This document shows positions 16,801 to 26,229 of a DNA stretch of 64,000 nucleotides, one piece after another (within the stretch, counting starts at the first letter, position 1; the number at the start of each line of letters is the position of its first letter). The DNA comes from DATAOG01 sp963753685. GTDB taxonomy: Bacteria; Pseudomonadota; Alphaproteobacteria; Geminicoccales; Geminicoccaceae. Position numbers and translations under genes: made by a program. Where the stretch lies: the NCBI GenBank assembly GCA_963753685.1, contig CAVWDE010000025.1, forward strand, positions 62,001-126,000. The letters run 5' to 3'. The notes beneath the pieces were generated by a model. The model was not told where the DNA came from and ran no database searches. It saw only the letters and a list, made by a program, of their open reading frames with translations.

Positions 16801-19133
16801 CAGGTCCGCCGGCGCGTCAGGGCCCGCCAGACGCGCTCTGGCGTCAGCGGCATGTCAAGCGCCGTCACGCCGTCGGGGGCGAGCGCATCGAGGACGGCGT
16901 TGACCACGGCCGGTGGCGAGCCCGTCGTCGGGCCCTCGCCGATGCCCTTGACCCCGAGCGGGTTGTCCGCGGCTACGACCGGATTGAAGCGTGTGGTCAG
17001 CATCGGCAGATCGTCCGCCCGCGGCAGGGTGAAATCCAGGAAGCTGCCGCTCAGCAGCTGGCCGCTCGCCGGATCGTAGACGACCCGCTCCAGGAGCGCC
17101 TGGCCGACGCCCTGAGCGATCCCACCGTGCAGCTGGCCCTCGACGATCAGCGGGTTGAGCACCCGGCCCGGGTCGGCGACCATGACGTGGCGGAGGAGAG
17201 TCACCTTGCCGGTTGCCGGGTCGACCTCGACCTCGGCCAGCTGACAGCCACTGGGATAGCTCGGGCCCTGGGCCTGATAAGTCTCGGCCGCCAGCAGCGG
17301 CCGCCCCCGCGCCTCGGCCGCGCGGGCCACCTCGAACAGCCCGATCTGCCGGTCGGTGCCGCGGATCAGGTAGTGGCCGCCCTCGAAGTCGATGTCGGCC
17401 GCGGCCGCTTCCATGAGCTCGGCCGCGAGGCCCTTGCCCTGCTCGATCACCGCCCGCGCGCTCTGCACCACGGCGCCGCCGCCGATCCGGGCGCAGCGCG
17501 AGCCATAGGCGCCAAAGCCGATCGCGATCAGGTCGGTATCGCCGTCGACCACCTTGACCGCCGCTGGCTCGAGGCCGAGCGCGTCCGCCGCGACCTGGGC
17601 GAAGACCGTGGCGTGGCCCATGCCGAAGTCCTGCGTGCCGACGTGGAGCAGGACGTCACCGGCGCCGTTGACCCGGATCTGCGCGAACTCGGACGCCTTC
17701 GCGGCTTCCGATGGCACGCCGCCGGCGTTCTCGAGGTAGACCGAAACCCCGATGCCGCGTCGCCGCCCGTCTTTTTCGGCTGCCGCACGTCTCGCCGGAA
17801 AGCCATGCCAATCAATGGCTTCGAGACCGAGATCGAGATTGCGCCCGAAGTCGGTGCGGGGATAGACCGCACCGGTCGGCGAGCGCCAGGGCATCTCCTC
17901 GGGCGTGATCAGATTGCGCCTGCGCAGCTCGATCCGGTCGATCCCGCTCTGGCGGGCGGCGGCATCGACCAGCCGCTCCAGGAGATAGCTGACCTCGGCG
18001 CGCGCGATGCCGCGGTACGCCGAGATCGGCGCCGTGTTGGTGAACACGCCGTCGAGGGTGAAGTGATGTGCCGGAATGCGATACGGCCCACAGATCATCG
18101 GCGCCATCCAGTGCACGAGCACGAACGCGGAACGGCTGGCGAGATAGCCGCCGTGGCGCCAGCTCGCGGCCACCCGGATGGCGACGAAGCGGCCGTCGGC
18201 GTCGAGCCCGAGCGTGCCGCTAAGGCGCTGGCTGCGGGCCTGGGCGTCGGTCATGAAGCTCTCGCTGCGCTCCGCCACCCATTTGACCGGTCGCGCCAGC
18301 GCCTTGGCGGCGAACAGAGCGAGGACGAACTCCGGATAGACCATGTTGCGGGCGCCGAAGCCGCCGCCGACGTCGGGCACGATGACCCGCAGCGCCGGCT
18401 CGCCGACCCCCAAGATCCCGGCGAGCACCGCGCGGATCGCATGCCCCGACTGGCAGCCGGCGCGGAGCGTATAGCGGCCGGCGGCCGGATCGTAGCTGGC
18501 GAGCGCCGCGCGCGGCTCCATGAAGGCGATGATCGCGCGCGGATAGTCGACCTCGAGCTCGACCACCTCTGCGGCGGCCTGGAGACGCTCGGCGACCACC
18601 GCCGGATCGCCCGCCTGCCAGTGCAACGAGCGGTTCGACGCGAGCTCCGGCCAGATCCTGGGCGCGCCGGCCGCGAGCGCGGCCTCGGCATCGGTCACTG
18701 CCCGCAGGACCCGGTAGTCGACCTCGATCCGCTCGGCCGCATCGCGCGCGGCGGCCAGGGTTTCGGCGACGATCAGCGCGACCGGCTCGCCGACGTAGCG
18801 CACCCGGTCGGTCGCCAGCGGATATTGCGAGGCCTCGGGCAACTCGCTGCCGTCGGCGTTCTCGACCCGATAGGGCGGGGTCCGGGTCAACGACGGGATC
18901 GGCCCGATGCCGGCCGCCTGCAGGTCGGCGGCGGCATACACCCCGAGCACCCCCTGCGCACGCCTGGCCGCCGCAAGCTCGATACCGGCGATCTCGGCAT
19001 GGGCATGCGGAGAACGGAGGACGACCGCATGGGCCTGGTCCGGCAGAGCGAGATCGGCCGTGTAGCGCGCCCCACCGGTCAGAAAGGGCTCATCCTCGAG
19101 GCGCGGGAGGGGCTGACCGACGAAACCTGGCAT
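16800..19133 (-). CDS. Xanthine dehydrogenase family molybdopterin-binding subunit (CoxL/form II-like)
   Basis: Large catalytic subunit of a molybdenum hydroxylase, 777 residues, close to the usual 760-800. The N-terminal domain reads GQPLPRLEDEPFLTGGARYT and HAVVLRSPHAHAEIAGIELA. Molybdopterin-binding parts include DVGGGFGARNMVYPEFVLAL and the active-site loop APISAYRGIARAEVSYLLER. AYRGIAR is near the form II AYRGAGR, not the CO-dehydrogenase form I loop. Further on is DFGMGHATVFAQVAADALG, and the essential Glu is in GVKGIGEGPTTGSPPAVVNA. It oxidises an unknown organic substrate. The FAD and [2Fe-2S] subunits that normally accompany it are not adjacent. Operon with the ThDP enzyme (25-base gap) and the VOC gene (overlap). 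Confidence 0.9.
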   Translation of the reverse strand: MPGFVGQPLPRLEDEPFLTGGARYTADLALPDQAHAVVLRSPHAHAEIAGIELAAARRAQGVLGVYAAADLQAAGIGPIPSLTRTPPYRVENADGSELPEASQYPLATDRVRYVGEPVALIVAETLAAARDAAERIEVDYRVLRAVTDAEAALAAGAPRIWPELASNRSLHWQAGDPAVVAERLQAAAEVVELEVDYPRAIIAFMEPRAALASYDPAAGRYTLRAGCQSGHAIRAVLAGILGVGEPALRVIVPDVGGGFGARNMVYPEFVLALFAAKALARPVKWVAERSESFMTDAQARSQRLSGTLGLDADGRFVAIRVAASWRHGGYLASRSAFVLVHWMAPMICGPYRIPAHHFTLDGVFTNTAPISAYRGIARAEVSYLLERLVDAAARQSGIDRIELRRRNLITPEEMPWRSPTGAVYPRTDFGRNLDLGLEAIDWHGFPARRAAAEKDGRRRGIGVSVYLENAGGVPSEAAKASEFAQIRVNGAGDVLLHVGTQDFGMGHATVFAQVAADALGLEPAAVKVVDGDTDLIAIGFGAYGSRCARIGGGAVVQSARAVIEQGKGLAAELMEAAAADIDFEGGHYLIRGTDRQIGLFEVARAAEARGRPLLAAETYQAQGPSYPSGCQLAEVEVDPATGKVTLLRHVMVADPGRVLNPLIVEGQLHGGIAQGVGQALLERVVYDPASGQLLSGSFLDFTLPRADDLPMLTTRFNPVVAADNPLGVKGIGEGPTTGSPPAVVNAVLDALAPDGVTALDMPLTPERVWRALTRRRT

Positions 19134-19158
19134 GATTTTTTTCCTTCGCTCAGGTCGC

Positions 19159-20859
19159 TCAGGCGACCCATTCGGAGACCGGCGCGCGGGCTTCGTGGAG
19201 CGGCTGGGTCACGACGTCGACGAGGGTCGGGCGGTCGCTGGCCAGAGCCTTGGCGAGCGCGGGCTCCAGGTCGGTCGGATCCTCGACCCGCCAGCTCCGG
19301 ATGCCGTAAGCCTCGGCGATCCGGGCGTGCTGGCCCGGCGAAAAATCGACCGCGAAGTAGCGGCCGCCGAAGCCGCTCTGCTGGCCGGCCTTGATCCAGC
19401 CGAAGGTGGCATTGGCGATCACCACCATGGTGATCGGCAGGCCGAGCCGGGCGACGGTTTCGAGCTCGCCCGATGCGAAACCGAAGCTGCCATCGCCCAT
19501 GACCGCGACACATCTGGCATCCGGCCGGCCGATCTGGGCGCCGACCGACGCCGGCAACGCATAGCCGAGCGCGCCATGCGCCCGATTGGAGATGAAGTGC
19601 CGGCCGGCTTTTCGCAGCTGATAGTAAGCGGTAACATACGGGCAGGGCGTGCCGGCGTCGGCGACGATCATGGCATCCGGCGGCAACAGCGCCTGCAGCG
19701 TGGCGACGATCCGCTCCGGCCGGATCGGCACCTCGTCCGAGCGCGCGAGCGCCTCGAACGCCGCCTGTTTTTCCACTTTGGCCTGTGCGACCGCCGCGCG
19801 CGCCTGCCCTCGCGCCCGGCCGGCCGGACCTTCGAGCAGTCTTGCAATCTCCTCCCGGAGCGCTGCAAGCGCGAGCCTGGCATCGCCCGTCACGGCGACC
19901 TCGGTCGGGTAGTTAGCGCCGATCACCGCCGGGTCGACGTCGATGTGCACGACCCGGACCTGGCCCGGCGCCGGATGGCGCCAGCGCTCGGTCGTGACCG
20001 AGCCCGCCCGGCAGCCGACGAACACCACGAGATCCGCCCGATCGACCAGCGCCCGCGTCTCGGGCGTGCCGCCATTGCTGCCGACCACGCCGACCGCGAG
20101 TGGATGATCCTCGACGATGCAGCCCTTGCCGCTGATCGTGGTCGCGACCGGCAGATCCAGGACCTCCGCGAGCTCCTGGATCTCGGCCTCGGCGCCGGCG
20201 ATGACCGGCCCGCCGCCGCAGATCATCAGCGGCGTCTCGGCCGCAAGGATCGCTCTGGCCGCCGCCCTGATCGCGCCGACGTCCGGCGCCATGCGCCTGG
20301 CCGGGAAAACCCCAAGCGTCGGATCGGCATGGACTTCGGCCTCGTCGACCGGCGCGCGCTGGACGTCGAACGGCAGGCCGAGGTGGGCCGCCCCCGGCCG
20401 GCCGGTAGTCATGTGGCGAAAGGCCGCGCGTACGCTCGCCGGGATCTGGGCCGCCCGGTCGATCACCCGGTTCCACTTGGTCAACGGCCGGAACAGGGCC
20501 TCCTGGTCGAGCTCGGTTAGCACGTAGCGGCCGCGCGCGCCGACCGCGATGTCGGTGGTCACGGCGAGCACCGGGATCGAGGACTCGTTGGCCTCGACCA
20601 CGCCCGGGAGGATGTAGGTGGCGCCGCCGCCGGACGGGCCTTCGCAGACGCCGACCCGGCCGGTGACCCGGGCATAGGCGTCGGCCATGTAGGCGGCCGA
20701 GCGTTCGTCGCGCGCCAGGATGTGGGTGATGCCGTGATCGAGCCGGTAGAGCGCGTCGTAGAGCGGCAGGCTGGTGTCGCCGCACAGGCCGAAGACGTGG
20801 CGCACGCCGTGCAGCTGCAGCATGCGCACGAACGCCTCGGCGCCCGAGAGCTGGTTCAT
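19159..20859 (-). CDS. Thiamine pyrophosphate-binding enzyme (acetolactate synthase / benzoylformate decarboxylase-like)
   Basis: ThDP-dependent enzyme of 566 residues with the three-domain POX fold. The PYR domain reads GVRHVFGLCGDTSLPLYDAL and ARDERSAAYMADAYARVTGR, with the activating Glu. The middle Rossmann-like domain includes PLMICGGGPVIAGAEAEIQE. The PP domain has the ThDP/Mg motif AVMGDGSFGFASGELETVAR ending in an Asn (VIANATFGWIKAGQQ). Such enzymes decarboxylate or ligate 2-oxoacids; substrate and product are not fixed by sequence. The neighbouring molybdenum hydroxylase suggests a catabolic route rather than isoleucine/valine synthesis, and no small regulatory subunit is near. The start at 20859 is chosen for its GGGAGAAG site and family alignment; the frame remains open about 38 codons further. 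Confidence 0.88.
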   Translation of the reverse strand: MNQLSGAEAFVRMLQLHGVRHVFGLCGDTSLPLYDALYRLDHGITHILARDERSAAYMADAYARVTGRVGVCEGPSGGGATYILPGVVEANESSIPVLAVTTDIAVGARGRYVLTELDQEALFRPLTKWNRVIDRAAQIPASVRAAFRHMTTGRPGAAHLGLPFDVQRAPVDEAEVHADPTLGVFPARRMAPDVGAIRAAARAILAAETPLMICGGGPVIAGAEAEIQELAEVLDLPVATTISGKGCIVEDHPLAVGVVGSNGGTPETRALVDRADLVVFVGCRAGSVTTERWRHPAPGQVRVVHIDVDPAVIGANYPTEVAVTGDARLALAALREEIARLLEGPAGRARGQARAAVAQAKVEKQAAFEALARSDEVPIRPERIVATLQALLPPDAMIVADAGTPCPYVTAYYQLRKAGRHFISNRAHGALGYALPASVGAQIGRPDARCVAVMGDGSFGFASGELETVARLGLPITMVVIANATFGWIKAGQQSGFGGRYFAVDFSPGQHARIAEAYGIRSWRVEDPTDLEPALAKALASDRPTLVDVVTQPLHEARAPVSEWVA

Positions 20860-21114
20860 CAAGGCTTCTCCCTCGCCCGCTCTGGAAGGTAACGCCGGCC
20901 GTCGACCGGGCGCAAACCCCGCGTCGCCGGGGGCCCGGCGCTCCGCAGACCAGGGCCAGAGGAACAAAAACACTTGTCGGGCTGTTCATAGGGCCGGTAG
21001 GTTGGCCGCGATGGGTGGCGGGTCACGCGACGCGAGACGCCGGCGGTGGCATGGCGTTTGCTCCGAAATCATCGGGTCGTGGCCAACAAAAAAGACGTGG
21101 GACGGTTCTGCCGG

Positions 21115-22446
21115 ATGTCGTCGCGGCAAGTCGGTTGGTGCGTGGTCGTGTGCGCCCTGGCATTCCTGCCGGCGGCGGCGACCCTGGTGCGGGCCGAGCC
21201 GGTCGCGCTCGCTGGCCAGGCCGCGCAGGCGGGGCCGATCCAGCTCGTGGCGCTGACCCCTGGGCTCGGTGGCGATCCCGGCATCCCGCCTGACGCGAGC
21301 GAGCTCGACTGCCTGGCCTTGAACATCTATTGGGAAGCCCGCTCCGAGCCGCGCCTCGGGCAGATCGCGGTCGCCGCCGTGACCCTGAACCGGGTCGCCG
21401 ATCCGGGCTTCCCGGACACCGTCTGCGGCGTGGTCCGGCAGGGCGAGGAGCGCGGCCGCAATCTCTGCCAGTTCTCGTGGCATTGCGACGGGCTGGACGA
21501 CCGGCCGCGCAACCTCGCAGCCTGGGAGCACGCGCAGCGGCTCGCCCGTCTGGCGCTCGCCGGCCAGCTACCCGACCCGACCGGCGGCGCGCTCTGGTTC
21601 CACTCCGACCAAGTCCACCCGGACTGGACCGCGGACATGACGCGGGTCGGACAGATCGGCACCCACATCTTCTACCGGCTGGCGGTGGCCCTCCCGAGCG
21701 GGACGGCGATCCCGGGGCCTCCCGACCTGAAGCCGTCGACATTCGCCAGCACGTCTGGCGAGCCGCGTCCGGTCACGGCGATCGATGCGCTGCCCGTGGC
21801 GCGCCCCTTGAGCGCTGCTATGCCTGCGAGCCCGCCGCCGGTTGCCGAGACCGACACGTCTTGCAGCGATGACGGATCGGTGACCCTGGGACAGGGGCGG
21901 CTGGCGATGGCGCTTGCTGTGTCCACACAGCAGAATTTCCTATCCCTGGTCGAACAACAGGGCCAGCGCATCGACGGATTACCATGCCAGGACGAGGCGG
22001 CGGGTGACGCGCCTAAGCCCAGGATCGTGCTGGTGTCCGATGTCCCGGAGGGGGTCGGCGCCGACACCTTCGAGGCGATCTTGCCGTTCGGCGCCCGGTC
22101 CTCTGACGCTGGCGCAGCGATCGCCGAGCCGGGTTGGCCGGGCGGGTCGTTCGGCGCGCACAGCGGACGGGGCGGCGGATCGACCCACCAGGACGCGGCA
22201 CCGACCCAGGTGGTGAGCTCCGCAGCCGGGGCGGCGTCACGATCGGTCGCGGCACCGAGCGCGCCGCCCGCCGATGAGGCCTTATCAAACACCGAGACCC
22301 GGAGGCCGGAGCGCGGGATCCTGGCGGACGGGATCAGGGTCGCCCAGGCGGCAGCGCCGCACTTGCCGGCGCTGACGCCAGCTTCGCTGCTCGGCCCCTT
22401 CGAGCCGCCGGCCCTGCCCGACCGGCAGTCGCCCCGCGCCTTCTAG
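21115..22446 (+). CDS. Cell wall hydrolase, SleB-like (Hydrolase_2)
   Basis: Secreted peptidoglycan hydrolase, 443 residues from ATG 21115. The signal peptide is VGWCVVVCALAFLPAAATLV with likely cleavage near RAEP. Residues 60-190 carry the SleB catalytic fold: LALNIYWEARSEPRLGQIAV with the catalytic Glu, AVTLNRVADPGFPDTVCGVV, CQFSWHCDG, then ALWFHSDQVHPDW. The C-terminal half (200-443) is Pro/Ala/Ser-rich, low-complexity and presumably disordered, without a known peptidoglycan-binding domain. Probably a lytic transglycosylase or amidase-like enzyme for wall remodelling. The frame is open upstream to 21046; the internal ATG gives a sensible signal peptide. Single gene between two minus-strand operons. 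Confidence 0.87.
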   Translation: MSSRQVGWCVVVCALAFLPAAATLVRAEPVALAGQAAQAGPIQLVALTPGLGGDPGIPPDASELDCLALNIYWEARSEPRLGQIAVAAVTLNRVADPGFPDTVCGVVRQGEERGRNLCQFSWHCDGLDDRPRNLAAWEHAQRLARLALAGQLPDPTGGALWFHSDQVHPDWTADMTRVGQIGTHIFYRLAVALPSGTAIPGPPDLKPSTFASTSGEPRPVTAIDALPVARPLSAAMPASPPPVAETDTSCSDDGSVTLGQGRLAMALAVSTQQNFLSLVEQQGQRIDGLPCQDEAAGDAPKPRIVLVSDVPEGVGADTFEAILPFGARSSDAGAAIAEPGWPGGSFGAHSGRGGGSTHQDAAPTQVVSSAAGAASRSVAAPSAPPADEALSNTETRRPERGILADGIRVAQAAAPHLPALTPASLLGPFEPPALPDRQSPRAF

Positions 22447-22447
22447 T

Positions 22448-23335
22448 TCAGGCCACCGCCGCCTGCTCGATGAACGGCTTGCCGCCGGCCGCGCGGATGG
22501 TCGCGTCCATGGCATCGCCCAGGGTCGGGCGCGGCTGGTTGAACAGCACGCCGAGCGCTGGCGTGTCGGTGTCCATGGCCTGCGCCATCGCCGCCATGAG
22601 GTTGGTCGAATCGTGCTCAGCCGGCAGATGACGCACCTGCATGCCGAGGTTCTGGTAGGTCTTGCTGGTCTTGTCGAAGGTCACGCAGGGCGAGAGGATG
22701 TGCAGGTAGGAGAAGCCGCGGTGCGCGAGCGATGAGGCGATCATGTCGGTCAGGTGATGGGGCTCGCCGGCGTAGGCTTGGCCGACCCAGCTGGCACCGT
22801 AGGCGAGCAGCATCATCAAGGGGTTGAGCGGCTGATCGCGGTTCTCGTAGGGGCTGGTCTTGGTCTTGAAGCCGAGCACCGAGGTCGGCGAGACCTGGCC
22901 CTTGGTCAGACCGTAGATGCCATTGTCGAACAGCAGATAGGTCATGTCGACGTTGCGTCGCGCGGCGTGCGGGATGTGGCCGCCGCCGATCGCGAAGCCG
23001 TCGCCATCGCCGCCGATCGCGATCACGGTGAGCTTGTCGTTGGCGAGCTTGATGCCGGTCGCGACCGGCAAGGTCCGCCCGTGCAGGGTATGGAAGCCGT
23101 AGGTGTCCATGAAGAACGGGAAGCGCGAGGCGCAGCCGATCCCGGACACGATCACGACGTCCTTGTGGGCGACCTCGAGCCGGTTGAGCGCCAGCGCCAG
23201 ACCCTCGGTCATGCTGAAGTAGCCGCAGCCCGGGCACCAGGTCGGCAGCGACTTGGAGCGGTAGGCGAGCCGCCCGGTCCCTTGGATCTCCTTGAGCTTC
23301 TCCTCGAGATAGATCGGCTCGCGCAGCTCGGCCAT
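22448..23335 (-). CDS. 2-oxoacid:ferredoxin oxidoreductase, beta subunit
   Basis: ThDP and [4Fe-4S] subunit of a CoA-acylating 2-oxoacid oxidoreductase (KorB/OorB type), 295 residues. Cluster ligands: SLPTWCPGCGYF, IVSGIGCASRFPFFMDTYGF and a later Cys in SPCVTFDKTSKTY. ThDP/Mg: AIGGDGDGFAIGGGHIPHAA leading to LLFDNGIYGLTKGQVSPTS. It passes two electrons per 2-oxoacid to ferredoxin. The 2-oxoglutarate type is favoured by the two-subunit format with a fused alpha/gamma partner, but pyruvate or branched-chain 2-oxoacids are possible. It is the last gene of a four-gene operon. The start at 23335 (MAELREPIYLEEKL) is preferred to a GTG eight codons upstream. Confidence 0.93.
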   Translation of the reverse strand: MAELREPIYLEEKLKEIQGTGRLAYRSKSLPTWCPGCGYFSMTEGLALALNRLEVAHKDVVIVSGIGCASRFPFFMDTYGFHTLHGRTLPVATGIKLANDKLTVIAIGGDGDGFAIGGGHIPHAARRNVDMTYLLFDNGIYGLTKGQVSPTSVLGFKTKTSPYENRDQPLNPLMMLLAYGASWVGQAYAGEPHHLTDMIASSLAHRGFSYLHILSPCVTFDKTSKTYQNLGMQVRHLPAEHDSTNLMAAMAQAMDTDTPALGVLFNQPRPTLGDAMDATIRAAGGKPFIEQAAVA

Positions 23336-23361
23336 GGTGGCGGTTCCTTCTGGAGACAACG

Positions 23362-25155
23362 TCAGGCGGCGGCGAAGCGCCGTTTGGTATCGACCTTCGC
23401 GAGACGGCGGATCTCGTTCAAGATGTCGTCGACCGGCATCGGCCGGCCGGTCACGCGATCGAAGCGGTGCACGAGGCAGCCCGTGGCGCCGGTCATCAGT
23501 TGGGCGAACTGGCCCTCGTAGTTGAGCTCGGGCACCAGCACCTCGGTGCAGTCGGCGCAGAAGCGGGCAATCGCCTCGACCGGCAGGGGCGAGAGCATGA
23601 CCATTTTCATGGCGGCGCAGCGGATGCCCTCGGCGCGCGCCTTGAGCATCGCTTCCAGCGCCTCGCCGAAGGTCGAGCCCCAGGCGATGATGCCGACCTC
23701 GACCCGGCCCTCGTCGCCGAACCGCTTCCAGGTCGTGAGGTCGGGGTGGTTGACCGCCGAGGCGAGCTTGGTGTGCCGCTTCGCGGTCATGCGGGCGTGG
23801 ACCTCGGGCGTGTCCTTGGGCCGCCCGGCCTCGTTGTGCTCCAGGCCAGTGACCGTGTGGATGCCGCCCTCCTGGCCGGGCACGGCGCGCGGGCTGACGC
23901 CGTCATCGGTGAGCGCGAAGCGCTGATAGGGCCCGCTGCGCGCGCGGCCGTCGAGCCCTTTGATCAGGCTCGGCGCGAACGGCGGCTTCGGCGGCAGGCT
24001 GACGCTCTCGAGCCGGTTGGAGAGATAGAGGTCGAGCAGCACGATCACCGGCGTCTGGTATTTCTCGGCCAGCTCGAACGCCTTGCCGGCGCAGCGGTAG
24101 CAGCCCTCGACGTTGGTCGGCGCGAGCACGATCCGCTGGGCGTCGCCCGAGGCGCCATAGACCGCGAGGTTGAGGTCCGACTGCTCGGTCTTGGTCGGCA
24201 TGCCGGTCGAGGGGCCGCCGCGCTGGGAGACGAAGATCACGGAGGGCACCTCGGCCATCACGCCGAGCCCCAGCATCTCGACCATCAGCGCGAGGCCCGG
24301 ACCGGAGGTCGCGGTCGCCGCCCGGACGCCCGCATAGCCCGCCCCCATGGTCGCCGAGATCGCCGAGATCTCGTCCTCGGTCTGCAGCACCCGGCCGCCT
24401 TGCTTGGGCATGCGCGCCGCCAGCATCTCGAGGATCGTGGTCGCGGGCGTGATCGGATAACCGAAGAAGGTCTCGACGTGGGCATCCAGGCAGCCACGCA
24501 CGACCGCCTGGTTGCCGCTCATCATGACCGCGCCGGGCTCGGGCTTGCCGGTCGGCCCGAGCTCGATGAAGTCGAGCTTGAAGGTCCGAAGCGCCTCCTC
24601 GTAGCCGGCATCGAACGCCTTGATGTTGCCCAGGGTGATCGTGTCCGCCTTGCCTTTGAACTTGGCCGCGATGGTCTCGTGGAAGGCCTGGCGCGGCATC
24701 GCATAGAGCCCGGCCACGAAGCCCAGCGCCACCATGTTCCGCGACTTGCCGGCGTTGGTCGCGCGCTCCGAGATCTCGCGCATCGAAAGGCCATACGGCA
24801 GCTGCGCCGGCTTGATGTGGCCGGAGATGTGCTGACCTTCTTTGAGGGTCGCGATCGGCGCGTCGTCGTAGATCACGGCGCCGAAGTCGCAGACCTCCGG
24901 TACATGCGCGATCGCATGGCCGTCGTTGAGCGACACCAGGACATCGGAGCATGCCTTCAACGAATAGACCTGGTCGGCGGTGATCCGGGAGCAGGCGATG
25001 CATTCGCCAAAGCCCCGGATCTCGGCCGGATAGACGTCGAACGCGATCACCTTGTAGCCGGCGCGCGCCATCGCCTGGTTGAGGATCCCGCCGGCGGCGA
25101 TCGTGCCGTCGCCGGCCGAGCCGCAGATCGCGATCTGGATGTCGGTAACGCTCAT
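23362..25155 (-). CDS. 2-oxoacid:acceptor oxidoreductase, fused gamma-alpha subunit
   Basis: Partner of the beta subunit, 597 residues. Residues 1-190 are the gamma domain (ICGSAGDGTIAAGGILNQAM, then DVYPAEIRGFGECIACSRIT). The alpha domain follows: NQAVVRGCLDAHVETFFGYP, ITPATTILEMLAARMPKQGG, QTEDEISAISATMGAGYAGV and ATSGPGLALMVEMLGLGVMA, the pyrimidine-side ThDP part. CoA and substrate are handled by this chain. It lies 26 bases upstream of the beta gene and 21 bases downstream of the flavoprotein gene, so it is clearly one operon. This KorA format is common in alphaproteobacteria that carry an oxidative or reverse-TCA 2-oxoglutarate:ferredoxin oxidoreductase. Confidence 0.94.
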   Translation of the reverse strand: MSVTDIQIAICGSAGDGTIAAGGILNQAMARAGYKVIAFDVYPAEIRGFGECIACSRITADQVYSLKACSDVLVSLNDGHAIAHVPEVCDFGAVIYDDAPIATLKEGQHISGHIKPAQLPYGLSMREISERATNAGKSRNMVALGFVAGLYAMPRQAFHETIAAKFKGKADTITLGNIKAFDAGYEEALRTFKLDFIELGPTGKPEPGAVMMSGNQAVVRGCLDAHVETFFGYPITPATTILEMLAARMPKQGGRVLQTEDEISAISATMGAGYAGVRAATATSGPGLALMVEMLGLGVMAEVPSVIFVSQRGGPSTGMPTKTEQSDLNLAVYGASGDAQRIVLAPTNVEGCYRCAGKAFELAEKYQTPVIVLLDLYLSNRLESVSLPPKPPFAPSLIKGLDGRARSGPYQRFALTDDGVSPRAVPGQEGGIHTVTGLEHNEAGRPKDTPEVHARMTAKRHTKLASAVNHPDLTTWKRFGDEGRVEVGIIAWGSTFGEALEAMLKARAEGIRCAAMKMVMLSPLPVEAIARFCADCTEVLVPELNYEGQFAQLMTGATGCLVHRFDRVTGRPMPVDDILNEIRRLAKVDTKRRFAAA

Positions 25156-25176
25156 CGGGCGCTCACCTCGCTTAAC

Positions 25177-26208
25177 CTAATCGTAGTCCCAAAAGGACGA
25201 GTGGAGCCGGCCCTGGCCGTTGACCGCCAGGGTCTCGTCGACGAAGGTCCGAAACGACTGCTCGGCGCCGGCGATGTTGCGGGCGGCGATCTCGCCCATC
25301 GCCTTGACGTTCTTCCAGCCGTAGTAGAAGCGGTAGGCGTTGTCCTCAGCACTCCAGATCTGGCAGACGTCGCCGGCCGCCCAGATCTGCGGATCGGTCG
25401 TCCGGAGCTCCGGGTTGACCAGGAGGCCGCGCTCGATGTCGACGCCCGAGCCGACCATGAACTCGAGCGAGGGCACGAGGCCGTAGAATGCCATCACGAC
25501 GTCGGCTGCGAGCTCCTGCCCGTCGGTCAGCACCACCCGGCGTGCCGGGCCGCCACCCTCGACCGCCTCGATGCGCTCGACCGGTTGGCTGTCCTGCACC
25601 TCGATCCCGGCCCGCCCGAGCGCCTCGAACAGGCGCGGCCGGTCGGCGGGGTCGACCTTGTGCGGCCAGAAGGTCTGCTCGCTCGGGATCAGGATCACCC
25701 GGTGGCCGGTCGCCGCGATCGCGTGGGCGACGTCGAGGCCGAGGATGTCGCCGCCGAGCATGATCACCGTGCCACCGTCGGGCAGGGCCTCGGCGGTCGT
25801 GATCGCGGTCCGGTAGGTCACGAAGCTGTGCAAGAGCGGCCGCGAGTCGGCGAGCGCCGGCGGCAGATAGCCGGCCCCGCCGCTTGCGATCAGCAGATGA
25901 TCGTAGCCGACCTCCTCACGGTGGGCGAGCACGAGCACGCGCCGGCGCGGGTCGACCTGGGTGACCCGGCATTTGCGCCGCACCGCGATCCGGTGGTCCT
26001 CGTAGTAGCTGGGCGGATAGACCAGAAACTCGCGCCAGTCGCGCTTGCCGTAGAAGATCTGCGGCAGCTGATAGCGATCGTAGAACAACAGCGCGCCGAT
26101 CGAGATGATCGTGATCCGGTTGTCCGGGTCGAGCTCGCGCAGCACGGCCGCGGCGCGGTTGCCGGCGACGCCGTTGCCGATGATCACGTGGTGGGCTGGG
26201 GTCGCCAT
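25177..26208 (-). CDS. FAD-dependent NAD(P)H oxidoreductase (pyridine nucleotide-disulfide type)
   Basis: Flavoprotein of 343 residues with two Rossmann domains. FAD-binding: HHVIIGNGVAGNRAAAVLRE at the N-terminus and PQIWAAGDVCQIWSAED near the C-terminus. NAD(P)-binding: GTVIMLGGDILGLDVAHAIA at about residue 150. There is no redox-active CxxxxC pair, so it resembles ferredoxin/rubredoxin or NADH reductases rather than disulfide reductases. As the second gene of the operon it probably shuttles electrons between the ferredoxin reduced by the 2-oxoacid enzyme and NAD(P)H. Specificity is not evident from sequence. The 21-base gaps on both sides indicate co-transcription. Confidence 0.88.
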   Translation of the reverse strand: MATPAHHVIIGNGVAGNRAAAVLRELDPDNRITIISIGALLFYDRYQLPQIFYGKRDWREFLVYPPSYYEDHRIAVRRKCRVTQVDPRRRVLVLAHREEVGYDHLLIASGGAGYLPPALADSRPLLHSFVTYRTAITTAEALPDGGTVIMLGGDILGLDVAHAIAATGHRVILIPSEQTFWPHKVDPADRPRLFEALGRAGIEVQDSQPVERIEAVEGGGPARRVVLTDGQELAADVVMAFYGLVPSLEFMVGSGVDIERGLLVNPELRTTDPQIWAAGDVCQIWSAEDNAYRFYYGWKNVKAMGEIAARNIAGAEQSFRTFVDETLAVNGQGRLHSSFWDYD

Positions 26209-26229
26209 GGCTGACCGGTCCGGATCTGC

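Noticed and set aside
17127..19394. A 755-codon plus-strand frame opposite the molybdenum hydroxylase gene
   Set aside because: Antisense shadow: composition Asp/Arg/Gly-rich, no domain, and the minus strand has the complete enzyme.
23467..26214. A 915-codon plus-strand frame opposite the oxidoreductase operon
   Set aside because: Antisense shadow of korA and flavoprotein genes; no recognisable fold.
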